DNA of 64,000 nucleotides from Candolleomyces eurysporus (Eukaryota > Basidiomycota > Agaricomycetes > Agaricales > Psathyrellaceae): assembly GCA_027579435.1 (NCBI GenBank), contig JANBPK010000863.1:1-64000 (forward strand). Reading direction: 5' to 3'. The translations under genes were made by a program, and so were the position numbers. The notes under the pieces were generated by a model that worked only from the letters and a program-made list of their open reading frames with translations, was not told the origin of the DNA and made no database searches. Positions within the stretch are counted from its first letter, which is position 1; each line of letters begins with the position of its first letter. Below, one piece after another: positions 47,301-57,834 of the stretch.

Positions 47301-48677
47301 AGACAACAATTCATGACTCCATAGATTAGAACTAGGCAAATATCATCAACTCGTCAACCCGACAACCTTGGGCGAAGATAAAGTCGCACTCTGAGGTCTT
47401 TTCTGGGTGTCGAGGCCCGGTGAGAGTGATCCCAGTGGCACAAAGGCCCGCCCAGCTCAACAGATCGATCAAAACAAACAAACGAAGATCGACTCGGATA
47501 TCACTGCGGGGAGCTGCAGATTAGAGCACACGGTTCGGTTAGCCCAGTAAACCAATCTAGTGTAGGGAAAGTGGCGAACACTTCTATGAGTGTTTTCATC
47601 ATGGGCGTGATCCTCTGTACTTGGATTGCGTGAGTCGAGTAGGTCATGGGGCTGCGAGTGAGGGTGGATCGAAAACTCCAGTGAAACTTGAAATGCCAAG
47701 CTCTTCGGGAGGGGTCGTTCACCGGGATAGTTCGAAGCGGTTGCCATGATGAAGATATACCTTCTTTCTTCGTTTATTCTTCCAAAATCAAACACATCTC
47801 CTTCTTTCATGGTTTATTCTCCCAAAATCAAATACGGTTCATCGCGTAAACCTGCAAGTACATCAGCAACAAAGTCCAGGAAATCACCTGGAACTGCACA
47901 ATCAATCAACAGGGGAGATGAGTCGATTTGTGGTGCTCCGGCGAAGGGGAGGAATAGTATAGATTTTCTCAAAGGAATTATCATAGTTGTGATATTCTGG
48001 CGGGTGAACAAGATGGGACGTGCTGAAGTCCATCAGAACATTCGTGGGGAGATTGGAGTTCTTCAGAACTTGAGACTGCCGACGAGCTATTGTGCACGAG
48101 GTGGGGAAAACAGAGAAACGTCTGATGAAGAAGATCGATAGATGGAGTGTTTGCTGACTACTTTGCAAAAATTTTAGCTTGAAGAGACGGGGCAGGGTGG
48201 AGGTGGTTTTCCATCAGGGTGCGGATCAACGAGATGTACCTTTTGTTATCGCGTATTTACCAGAGGCACAGATGACAAATAGACGTCGACCCTTCCGAAA
48301 CTCGGCTGGAGAAAGACGCCGCGACCTGTGCAGGGGCGGTGTCATCTCGTCTGTCCGTTGCAAAAAATGAGAGGGCATTGCGGGTCTGTCGTCCGCAAGA
48401 AAGACTCGCCGACGTCCCTCTCCGCCCCCAGAGCGAGCGGAGTGGGTGGCGTCGCAGGGCAGAAAAACATAACGACAACAAATAGTCACTCGTGTCGGAG
48501 AATGAAATGATCCCCTAACCACTGCCCTTGTTACCTGTTCCCATCTTTCGTCTCTTCGCGTCACTGCCCGTCGTTTGGTACAGCCTTCTGGGACCTCGAG
48601 ATCTAACTCGTCCGAAGCCTTTGGCAAACAAACCGTAATCTTCATCTCAGAACCTATCAGGCAAAACCCACGACATC
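44318..48677. other. Gene-poor region upstream of the CRZ1-like gene
   Basis: No gene supported. The frame 44388-44876 starts inside the TMA46 promoter and has no motif. There is a diverged direct duplication near 45414-45745 (separate entry), a GGTGATGAT microsatellite near 46200, and pyrimidine-rich leader sequence before 48678. Confidence 0.45.
45414..45745 (+). repeat. Diverged direct duplication
   Basis: Unit 1 (about 45414-45535) and unit 2 (about 45632-45745) share GCAGTACGGCTTAG, a T-run followed by CTCC, GATAGATTGGCAAT, CCTTGTCAGAGGTTGATCCG and TTCAACTTTAACTCTA/CACCTCTAACTTTAG-like tails. No coding content. Confidence 0.6.
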
Positions 48678-51464
48678 ATGGATCTCCACCACCAGGAGGA
48701 GGGCTCGCCCTTTATAAGGGACATCGGGCTTGTCCCGCCATCTCCTGAGCTCTCCTCGTCTGCCCGCTTCGACTCCGTCCTCGAATTCCCCACCAACCAG
48801 CTGGGGTCCCCGCAGTTCATAGACAACAGCGGCTCCTACCACAACTCCCCGTACTCGGGCCACTCTGAGCTCTCCTTTGTCACCGCCGAGAACGATCTCA
48901 GCTTCGAGCTCTTCTCCGGCGACGAAGCCGGCCCAGGCCTCTTCGACCCCATCCATTCCGCAGGCATTGCGGCAGCGAACGAGTTTGATTACGATCCTGC
49001 CGAATACGACGGTCCCCACTCCGGATCCTCTCTCATGATGTACCCCGATAACGACTACATGTCCCCGCCGCCCGCCTTCGACGGCGTCATGGGCAGCGCA
49101 TCCCCGGACCACCAGCAGCAGTTCCACCACCGGTCGGGGAGTGTGCCGTACGACTACAGTTCGCCCTCCTCTAACAACGGCGAGGACAACAACGATCGTC
49201 GGTCCCGCGCCTCCTCCGTCTCCTCCGCCCAAAACAAGAATCAGTATTACCAATCCCCCCCGTTTGGAGGTGGCCCAGTCCTTTGAGAACATGACAGTGC
49301 GTTCTCCCAGTTGGGCCGCCCAGCAGCTCCCACAAGCGCAGCAGCCAAAGGCGCCGTCGCCTCCCAGGCTCGTCATGCCCAACGAGTATCAGCTAGACGG
49401 CCAAGATCCACCCCCGACCATCAATGCCCCCGAGGGAGATGACTTGGACGGTGGGCCCCAGCTTCACATCGTCCCTGCGACTCCCATTGGTATGGTGGGG
49501 GGTTCTGCCGCCGGCGCTCCATTCCAGAACCCAATGGATACCCTAAACCAAGGTGAGCCATCACGATTGCTTTGTTGCCTTGTTGCAACACGGGATTTGC
49601 TTACAATCAGCAATTATAGGTCCTAATCAATCATCATGGGGGATGGGTGTGACCGAGCAATCCGACGCCTCCGGACCTTCAACTTCTCGACAATCCTCGC
49701 CATTCCGATTCCCAGCTCGTGGCCCCAACGATAACACCGTCAATCAAGGGCTCGGCTTCAACACCATCCCTGCTGCGAATAATTCCAACGCAAACGCACC
49801 ATTCCTGTTTCCCCAACAACAACGTGTCCGAAGCAAGTCAGATAATGCTTTAGAGCCTCCTTCATGGAACACAACTCTTGCTCAGCAACAGCTGCGACAG
49901 CAGGGAGACAACAGCGTATTGGGCCTTGACCTAGCTGCCTCATCCAACAGTGCTGTTGACGATACAGCTCTGGGTACAGGGTCATCCACGACTTCCACCC
50001 ACGGCAACCCAAGCACTTCGGCTGGGTACCAAATGCACGGGTTCTCCTTCGGTGGTTCCGGTGGCAATACCGACTACCTTTCCCCAGATTTCAGCATGCG
50101 TCGCTCCAAGTCGGAAAACGGGAATGCACGCCAGTTTGGTCATAGGCAAAGTCGCTCGGAAGATATTCGAGGTTTACAGCCCTCACTCCAGCTCCCTCAA
50201 CAGCATCACCAGCAACAGACTTTCATTCAGCACAGCAATCCAAGCAACAGCTTCCACCACGGGCATTCATTAAGCCTCTCGGCTTCGCAAGGACAACTCT
50301 TATTCCCTCCTGACTTGATGCCTTCCCAACAAAACCCTCATCTTCTCTCGACCCTCCCATCCTCTGTCCTTCGATCAAGCTCCCCAGCACGCGGCCATAT
50401 TAGACGGGCGTCTTCTGGTTCACGTGCCGGACGTGGCATTGGCGCCGAATCGTGGGCGGCAGACTTTGGTACCGCTGGAGGTAGCGCCCGGGCCAGTCCT
50501 TATCCTTCTCCCAACGCCAGCCCTATGCCAAGGTACTCTGAGCTCGAGCTCGACTTGAACCAAGAAACCAAGTACGAGATACCCGAGGCCGCTCCCAGTG
50601 CTGGGTTCGAAAACGACGTTGCGCTTAGTGGGCGTTTGACCCTCAGTGCGAATGCCAAGCAACAGCAGGCGCAAAATATGTTGGATGTGAAGGGCTTTAT
50701 TAATACGGCGTCGAATTTGTCGACGATTGCGACGGAGGTTACCGCGGTGCAGCAGGTGTCGAAGCCGAATGTTACGACGCTGAGGACTGCGAATGCTAGC
50801 CATAAACGGCGGAAGCAGGAGGCTTCGTTTGTTTGTCCGTTCCCTGGGTGTGGGAGTACGTTCACTCGAAGCTTTAATCTTAAAGGTGGGTCTCTGTCTT
50901 TCAAGTTCTGTTCGAGGAGCTCGTATACTGACATCGACACGTTAACCCTGCCAGGTCATATACGATCGCATAACGAAGAGAAACCGTTCGTTTGTCATTG
51001 GCCAGGATGCGGGAAGGGTTTCGCACGACAGCACGATTGCAAGCGGCACGAACAACTTCATACGAACTATCGACCGTTCACCTGTGAAGGGTGTAACCGA
51101 CAGTTTGCGCGTATGGATGCTCTCAATCGACACTGTCAGTACCCTCTTCCTTTTCTTTTCCTTCCACATTTGGCTAATGATGGGATCCTCTCTTCTTCTC
51201 TGTCTTCTTACCTTTGTCCTTTGTTGTCGGTCTTTAGTGCGCTCCGAGGGTGGAGCAGAATGTGCCAAGACGCAAGCGCAAGCGACGAGCTCGGCTAGCA
51301 ATGCTTCGACGCCGTCAGCCGCCCACAGCCCGCCATCTGAAGCGCAGTCCCCGCCGATGCACTATAGCAGCTCGAATACCGGGTCGCCGAATCCGGATGC
51401 TGGGGGGTTCAATACGGCTTGGGCGATGCAGGCTGGACATAATGCTGTGGGGGTGAGCCTATGA
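48678..51464 (+). CDS. CRZ1: C2H2 zinc-finger transcription factor, Crz1-like
   Basis: Exons 48678-49552, 49620-50885, 50955-51133 and 51238-51464. A long Ser/Gln-rich N-terminal region precedes three fingers: FVCPFPGCGSTFTRSFNLKG-HIRSH (split by an intron), FVCHWPGCGKGFARQHDCKRH, and FTCEGCNRQFARMDALNRH followed by LRSEGGAEC. This matches basidiomycete Crz1, the calcineurin-activated factor for calcium, cell-wall and ion stress that moves to the nucleus when dephosphorylated. Ser-rich tracts such as RSKSEN and RSRSED could be the phosphorylated region. The frame slips at a C7 run (49255-49261): one extra C gives QSPPRLEVAQSFENM, so I treat it as one gene with a likely base error. Orthology to Crz1 rather than a sister factor is by finger sequence only. 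Confidence 0.85.
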
Positions 51465-52476
51465 TCCTGGGTGTTCCCCGCCTGGTTTCATAGGATCATT
51501 GTATCACCGTCATCATCAAATCCCTTCACTTAGAATACCTGTGGGCTGGTCCCTATAGGTGCTTGATACCTCTCCTTACTCAAGTCAATGAAGCATGCAC
51601 GCCGCCACACTATGCCGAACCCCAGCGGACCCTACGAATCTAACGTTATCGCTATCGCAATCTTCACGACGTATGAATCTAGTCGAGACTGTTCTTGTGT
51701 TTTCGCTCCTCTTGTAATGCTTTGCCGTCCTTCTTTTCTCCTTTGCTGTTGTAACGTCGTTATCTCCGTCTACCGTCACCACTACGACTACTTCCCTACG
51801 TTCCTTGCCGTTCACTTATCTTCTTTCCGTATATATGGTTCTGCTTCTGCTCGCTTATCTTTTTTGTTTGCTTTTTTCAGTTTCTTTTCTCTCGCTCTTG
51901 GCTCTTTAAACATATGCATGGACTGTGTGAATGAATTGCATCGTTTGATTATGATTTGGCGTACAACGGACTTTCTTGTTTCTATTCTCTTTCTGAATCT
52001 ATGTAATATTATCAACGACGAATTTCATACGGATACATGGCTTAGACTGGTGTCTTTTTGGTTGGCTTCTAATGCGGCGTCCTTCTGGTTCTGGTGTGAT
52101 TGGTCTCGGGTCACACGGAGGTACGGGAAGAGATTAAGGAGAAGGCCTTCTGTGGGATTCGGATCCACGACAACCTGATGATAAGGTAATAGGTATGCAG
52201 GCGCAGGCGTGATATATGACGATAAGATGAGATGGACTGGAGAACTTGGTTATGGATCGCTATCACTACAACAGTCAGAAATTACAAAAGAGTGCGAGAT
52301 ACAGAGTCCATATGAATGAATCTATTATAGTCTAATATGAGTATCGACGCCCATCGCTTAGCGTCTCAGGGTGTGGGGGCATGCATTGTGTACCGGGGAA
52401 AGCGACTCTCCGTTTCCCGGAATTAGATTTTTACCAATTGGCCTCGAGGATCCTAGGGAGAGGCGGAAAAACCCGA
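51465..52476. other. CRZ1-like 3' flank and intergenic
   Basis: Pyrimidine-rich, AT-richer sequence, probably a long 3' untranslated region. An open frame at 51588-52178 is rich in Phe, Leu, Ser and Cys simply from the T/C bias and is not called. Confidence 0.5.
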
Positions 52477-53891
52477 TCAACCCAACAACCGCTCTCTCTC
52501 ACTGTTCGTGTCATCGGAATACATCCTTACGCTCAGTCTAGACCTCACCGATCCTACAACCCACTTGACACCGCCTCCGACGCCTTGCACGCCCTTTTTA
52601 ACAGCACCTGCGCCTGCGCCGATCAGCCTACCGGCCTTGTTACGAGAGGTGTCTTGGATACGGTCAGAGCGTATACGGTGTTCACGGTCGACGGAGACGA
52701 GGATGGAGGAGAAGGTGGTGAAGATGGAGGCGAGGGTGGTGCTGGCGGTGATCATGAACATGATGATCATTTGGAGTTTGGCGGCTTGGTGTACGGAAGA
52801 ACCGCCCAGGATGGCGCCGGTCATCATTCCTGGGATCGCGATGATTCCTAGGACGCTGGGTATTTTCGAAAGTAGGGTTGTAGTTAGCTTGGGAAGGGGT
52901 TTCAACGCTTAGGAAATGGAATGCGAAAACATGCTGGGTGATGCGGATGGTATATGGGGAAAAGGGTGGGGATAAGCAAATGACGGCTATGACGTACCTC
53001 ATGTTGTTGATGGGGTGGGTGAGGGCGAGGCGAAGAGCGTCGACAGCTATTGGGCGGCAGGCTTCCATGCGTGTCGCCCCAAATGCGAGGTAAATTTCGA
53101 TTTTATCTCGGTTTTCTCTGAATGTACAACGTCGTCAGAGCTGATGCAACCGGGTGGAGGATTGAGGAAAGAGTACGCACACCAGTTCTTTGAGAACGTA
53201 GCTCACTGAGACTACTACTGCGGATATAGTTGCTCCGCAGAGCATACCGACGATAGGAACTGTGAAAATGTGAACATGAGGCTTGCTTCTAGCTTCTGAG
53301 GGTAGAAAAACATACTATATTGGATTGGGGTCCAAAATGGTTCGACAGACATTGCGTAACGCGTTCCGATGATGGAAACTGGGATGGTAGAGCCTAGCAT
53401 TCCGATGAGGACGGCGGGGAACTAGACCGAAGTAAGACTATGAAGAGTGAAGGAAAATTGCTAATAGTACCATGTACTGGAAGCGACGTTTAGATTTGTT
53501 TATTACTGTTCAAATAGCATCAGTAAAATTTCTAGAGGAAAGGATGAAAAATGTGCATACCTGTTTCGAATGTACCAAGAAAATTGAGAACGACTAAGAG
53601 ACATGCGTAGGTTAGCATTTTCCGAGGAGATAAGGGGGATCNTTGAGACTTACAAGCTATCAGAGACACAATCCAAGGGTTCTTCGTTTCGAATACTTTT
53701 TGTAAAAGAGTGGCAACGACAGCCAGCTGGCCCGTACATCGTACTGTAGCGATGAAGAGGGAGGTGGACAGTCCCAGACGAAAGACGGAGGAGACCCCAA
53801 TGTCAAAGAGGATGAAGGACAATGCGATAGCGACATTGACCCATTGCAGTTCGGTATCGTTGGGTATCTGTGACAATATCCCATAGTCCAT
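52477..53891 (-). CDS. UPF0014 / FetB-like multi-pass membrane protein
   Basis: Start MDYGILSQIPNDTELQW at 53891. Hydrophobic segments follow: VNVAIALSFILFDIGVSSVF, GLSTSLFIATVRCTGQLAVV, the exon with VVLNFLGTFET, FPAVLIGMLGSTIPVSIIG, IVGMLCGATISAVVVSVSYV, and IIAIPGMMTGAILGG...MIIMFMITASTTLASIF. The GTRYAM and FGATRMEACRPIA motifs are typical of the UPF0014 family, whose bacterial member FetB (YbbM) pairs with an ABC ATPase in iron export. Fungal copies lack a fixed ATPase partner and their role is unknown. The C-terminal 70 residues are cytosolic and basic, ending SERERLLG. The N at 53642 falls in an intron. At least six exons; all joins keep frame. Confidence 0.85.
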
Positions 53892-54702
53892 GTTGGCTGA
53901 GACTACTCCCAAGGACACCTGGCGCTGTGAGGATAGGATAGTAGGATGGGTAGGCCCCGGTGGCGTAGAAAAGGAGTCCGAGACACTCGCAACGTCAGGG
54001 GGGGGATGGGTGGAGTGTGGAGCAATGACGGCGATAGGTTCTAGTTGGGCTCTAGTGTTTAAGAGATGCCAGATTTTGCTTTCACAGAACCATGGTCAAC
54101 GGTAGATGAAAGCAAGGAGGCTCAAGAACCCTGCCAGAACCGTGCGGAGCTCAATTGCATCCTCTTCTTTGTTTCCCACACCACCTTAGCCGACAGGAAT
54201 TAGAAAATGGACTGTCCTCATTGGACAGAGCCCGGCCTCGTGCGTATAGTCTGTTCATGTTTCAATTGATTTTCAAGAGGAAGCTTTAGAGAATGCCGGC
54301 AGATCGTGGTGGGCTGACGCAAAACGTGGCCCGACGAACAACAGGAGGTGCGCTTGTTCAAGCCTCGAGGTCTATTACGACCTGCGGAGAAAGGAAAGCT
54401 TGATCCGGGAGTCAAAAGCGCTGCTTGTTCGTGTGTGGCAAAGAGCTCGTGACACGTCAAATTAAATGCCGGTGAAGGCTGGTGACCACAGCCTGAGATA
54501 ACCCTCGATGCTCAATGTTTCCTACCACAACGTACCCGTACCCATGGATTTTTCCCGCCTGAAAAATCTCGTCCGCCATTTGACACTGCCTCGTTCCGGG
54601 CTTTGGGATGTACTTGTCTCAGTTCATACCCGTTACTGTAGAAGGAGGAGCACTGGCCTCGGCAGCACCTCATAATTCGGAATCGAGGGTACACGATCAG
54701 AA
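53892..54702. other. Intergenic between UPF0014 gene and DUF3328 gene
   Basis: No gene seen on either strand. It contains the UPF0014 promoter and the 3' flank of the DUF3328 gene. Confidence 0.5.
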
Positions 54703-55386
54703 CTACCACTGGCGCTCATGGTACATCTTTTCAGTTGCCTCCCGGATCCTAGTCCAATCTCTACACACGTGCACAACATCTGTCCCGGTGGCGCCCCTAT
54801 CGATCAACTTTCCTTCTTCATCCCGAATATCGACCACTGGCTCGAGGGATGTATCACCGCCGCATAATAGGGCCTGGCGCAGCATATTCATACAACGATG
54901 GACTTGTTTGTCTCTGCAAGTGTCCGCCTGCCACCCGGGGCTCGACCAGATCTTGCGCAGATTGTTCAAGCACCAGAGTTGGTTGTAGACGGAAGGCACG
55001 CTCTCAAGTGCCTTCTCTCGCAGTAGGGTGCGGTTGGTAATCGGGTCGATTGGATATCCCTGCGGGAACAAGGACTTCCAATCTGCCTCTGCGTCCGGAC
55101 GATAGTGTTTGTGCTGAATGGTTCGGTAACCGACTGGGTCGAGCTCAATCGGGAGTTCGCCGGGATATGGAATGCGACGGTCTAAATAGGGAGTAAGCAA
55201 ACTTCATTGGCGAACATCCTTGGGGGACGCCTCAGGATGGCCTATAAAATCAGCCTACGTACACCCAGAGGGCAGAGACTCTAGGATATTGAGGAAGTTG
55301 GAATCGAGGAACAGGAAGGCGACATTGATGGCCAAGCACACCCCGAGTACGAACGCAGTGGACGCCGATCTGAAAGAAGGGGACAT
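54703..55386 (-). CDS. UstYa-like oxidase-family protein (DUF3328), membrane anchored
   Basis: Exon 1 starts MSPSFRSASTAFVLGVCLA at 55386 and encodes one N-terminal membrane helix (FVLGVCLAINVAFLFL). An intron of roughly 80 nt joins SLPSG to YRRIPYPGELPIELDPVGY. The rest follows the DUF3328 plan: DAEADWKSLFP, the first signature SVYNQLWCLNNLRK, the second DKQVHRCMNMLRQALLC with GGDTSLEPV, and the C-terminal HVCRDWTRIREATEKMYHE. In ascomycetes UstYa-type proteins carry two HxxHC motifs and oxidatively cyclise ribosomal peptides such as ustiloxin. Here the motifs read NQLWC and QVHRC, so one or both first His are replaced. It sits on the same strand as, and 470 bases downstream of, two tandem secreted-peptide genes. 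Confidence 0.78.
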
Positions 55387-55859
55387 AATTTCAAGGATAC
55401 GGGGTACTGAGACTACGGCGAAGGAGGAGGAAGGTGAGAAAGAATCACATTTGCGCAGCCTACTTTTATATCAACGATTGATATACAACTTCCCCCATCT
55501 GTTTGATTGTTCAGAGATATCTATCAAGCGTTGAAGATGCCACACTTCTCCTCACCCGCTCTTCTCACACTGGACGGGAGAAGACAAGCGGCCTGTATAC
55601 AACCTTAGGCAAGTTTGGGTATCATTCCATCCATCTTACTACAAACTTGAAGCTCTGACGGCGGTACAAAGGAGCATTCATCAGGTAGAAATATTTGGGC
55701 AGGGCGTTTGGGTGGGATTCGAGAACGCATGGAATAGTGATGGCGAGCGCGTTGCCATCTCGAATCTTCACAAGTACCTGACAGAGATCATCACTAAACA
55801 TCTCATTCAAGGCCAGTCTAACTCTCGTACTTACCAAGTACGCTCAGCGTGGCGTCTTA
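55387..55859. other. DUF3328 promoter and peptide-1 3' flank
   Basis: No gene recognised. Near 55460-55480 the plus strand has TTTTATAT (minus ATATAAAA), a plausible TATA element about 85 bases before the DUF3328 ATG. Confidence 0.5.
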
Positions 55860-56151
55860 CTACTCGATGTTGGCCGAGTCCGGAGCCGGGTTCTTCCAGC
55901 GGAACGGTCGGTTTGCCCCTGATGCGAGCAAGAGTTAGAAGGGAGGTAGTTCTGTGGAATTGAAGCTCCTTACTAGCGTTGAGCTCTTCACATATCGGTG
56001 ATGGTCACAATGGTAAGCATGAAGAATCGTGCCCGTTTACAATCGGCTTTTGGCGCGTACCTGCATTTGGAGTCGCAGCGACACCTTGGAGGCATTGAGC
56101 GAGAACGAAAGCGAGAGTGATCGCGAGGGCAGTGGTGGATTTTCCAAACAT
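55860..56151 (-). CDS. Small secreted peptide precursor, copy 1
   Basis: Two exons, 56151-56061 and 55918-55860, with a 142-nt GT-AG intron. Exon 1 is 30 codons plus one base and encodes a signal peptide (MFGKSTTALAITLAFVLAQ, then CLQGVAATPNA). Exon 2 adds GANRPFRWKNPAPDSANIE and TAG. The total is 49 residues, with a predicted mature part of about 20. The core PFRWKNPAPDS recurs in copy 2 as PFRYSNPAPDS. Exon structure, phase (1) and total gene length (292 bp) are identical to copy 2. A TATA-like GTATATGAGG lies about 55 bases before the ATG. There is no dibasic Kex2 site, CaaX box or cysteine pair in the tail. Function unknown; possibly a ribosomal-peptide precursor for the adjacent DUF3328 protein, or a secreted signalling peptide. 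Confidence 0.72.
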
Positions 56152-56593
56152 CTTGCTAGTGGAAAGAGGAGGTTGGGATTGCCGTCGATGTGGGTAGAAT
56201 GACACCTCATATACCTTTCGCGCTGTCGTCTGACACACCCTTTGAAGCGCTTCTCTGCTTGAAGATTGATACGATAGACATGAGAAAGTCAAGGCCCACC
56301 TTCTGCGCGAGCTTTGATACCAGAGGAGTTAGCGGGGACCGGGACAAAAGATCTGAGATGATTGCAAGGATGCCCGGTGATCATTCTCACTACAGATTCT
56401 GATTGTACAAGAAATTCATCCAATAAATACAGATACAAGTCCCTTCTTTGTATTTACTAGGAAGTAGGGCCTAATACATATGGTGATGATCATAGACTCG
56501 AATGGACGACGTCTAGCCGCCAACCGTTCAGCTTTGGTCTATTCTCTTACTGAACAGAATATCGCAGCTCACCTGCTGTTCGAGTCGGTGTGT

Positions 56594-56885
56594 TTACGGA
56601 GTGGTGGTGGTGGGCTTGGGCGAGTCCGGCGCTGGGTTGCTATAGCGGAATGGGGCGGCCTCTGGAGAACGGTGCGTCAAAAAACCAACGGCGGTTCAGG
56701 AAGATGAGCATCGCTTACTCGCGCGCGCGTTCAACTCTTCGCAATTCAATGAGCTACAAGCTCCTGCCGGATATCATAAGGGTACAAAACTTACCGGGAG
56801 CGGCATTAACGGCTACTCCTTGGAAGCCTTGGATCAGAAGGAAGGCGAGAGTGATTGCCAAAGCACTGGAAGTCTTGTATAGCAT
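56594..56885 (-). CDS. Small secreted peptide precursor, copy 2
   Basis: Two exons, 56885-56795 and 56661-56594, with a 133-nt intron. Exon 1 (again 91 bases) encodes MLYKTSSALAITLAFLLIQ and GFQGVAVNAAP, a clear signal peptide. Exon 2 adds EAAPFRYSNPAPDSPKP, then four Thr and Pro before TAA, giving 52 residues. SALAITLAF and QGVA are shared with copy 1 in the signal region and PFRxxNPAPDS in the tail, while intron sequence is far more diverged. That pattern indicates selection on the peptide. It lies 443 bases upstream of copy 1 (734 bases ATG to ATG). Too small for normal gene finders. Confidence 0.72.
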
Positions 56886-57834
56886 CTCGAGAAGAGAGGT
56901 TGGTGGTGTGATATCGTCATAGTGAACGAACTAGCACTTCAAATACTTTTCCAACCCCCAGCCACAAGTCTTGATATTAATCCTCATGAGAGGCAAATGA
57001 ACCCTGCGTCTCAGTTGAGTTATGGCAGTGATTCGCGAGAGCACAACCAGGGAACGGAAAAATGGCGGCGAGTTTCAGTTGCGAGGCTCCACTGCAACCC
57101 ATTGTCGCTGTTGCTGGCTTGCACAACGTGCACTTCGATGAGTATCAAGAAGAGTTGACTTCTATCATAACTCTGACATCCCAAAGACATGGGAGGTTGA
57201 TGCAGTGTCTCATGTTACTGGCACAGATAATGCCACTCGGCTCTCCTGCTCCCCCTCTCATCATGATCTTATCACCGCTTGGTATCACTGATCTTTAGCA
57301 CGACCACATTTGCGTAGGTCATTTCCAAAAATATCATGGGCGCTATGACGAGTGATAGTCGAATGAAGACAGTATCATGCGAACAGAGATCGACAAAAGA
57401 GGTGTGCCTGATAGTCATACGCCGCACAGTGGAAGTGCGCGGACCCTTTGTACTGCCTCTTGACATGTCAAAGGACGCCAGGCACAAATATGGGTGGAGC
57501 TCTCGAGAGGATGGACTGGACGAACATCGGATGATTACGAGTGACAAAGCTCTACTCGTTGCTAGAAACAATAGTAAAAGATGTCTATCTCACCTCATGC
57601 CTCAAGACTTTCGCGCTCATAATGCGCCGCTGCTTACCTTCAAGTGAGGTGCCATCGCCCAGTTTTTAGCTTGTCCAGACCATTCCTCGATAGGTGAGGA
57701 TACGGGTTTAGGAATGGCAAAGGATTTAAACCGGGGATCATCATTGCAAGAAGGCAGCCACGCAAGGTCAGGTCTCTCCATACGCCCCATCTCTCAATCA
57801 ACCCCCAGCGCGTGAGCTCCTCCTTACTCTCAAC
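56886..57834. other. Intergenic between peptide copy 2 and the seven-TM gene
   Basis: Divergent promoter region. Overlapping open frames at 57272-57647 on both strands have no motif. I searched the minus strand by eye for a third PFRxxNPAPDS exon and found none. Confidence 0.5.

Noticed and set aside
47094..47339. Minus-strand frame with SPTKEQNQQAPLPSPRVSTPS
   Set aside because: Looks mildly coding, but has no start context, neighbours or homolog I recognise.
51588..52178. 197-codon plus-strand frame after the CRZ1-like gene
   Set aside because: Phe/Leu/Cys-rich composition follows from T/C-rich 3' flank sequence; no motif or signal peptide.
56590..56922. Plus-strand open frame of 110 codons over the peptide-2 gene
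   Set aside because: Antisense shadow of the two-exon peptide gene; no motif.
57272..57647. Overlapping open frames on both strands
   Set aside because: Neither shows a motif, signal peptide or the PFRxxNPAPDS core; not a third peptide copy.
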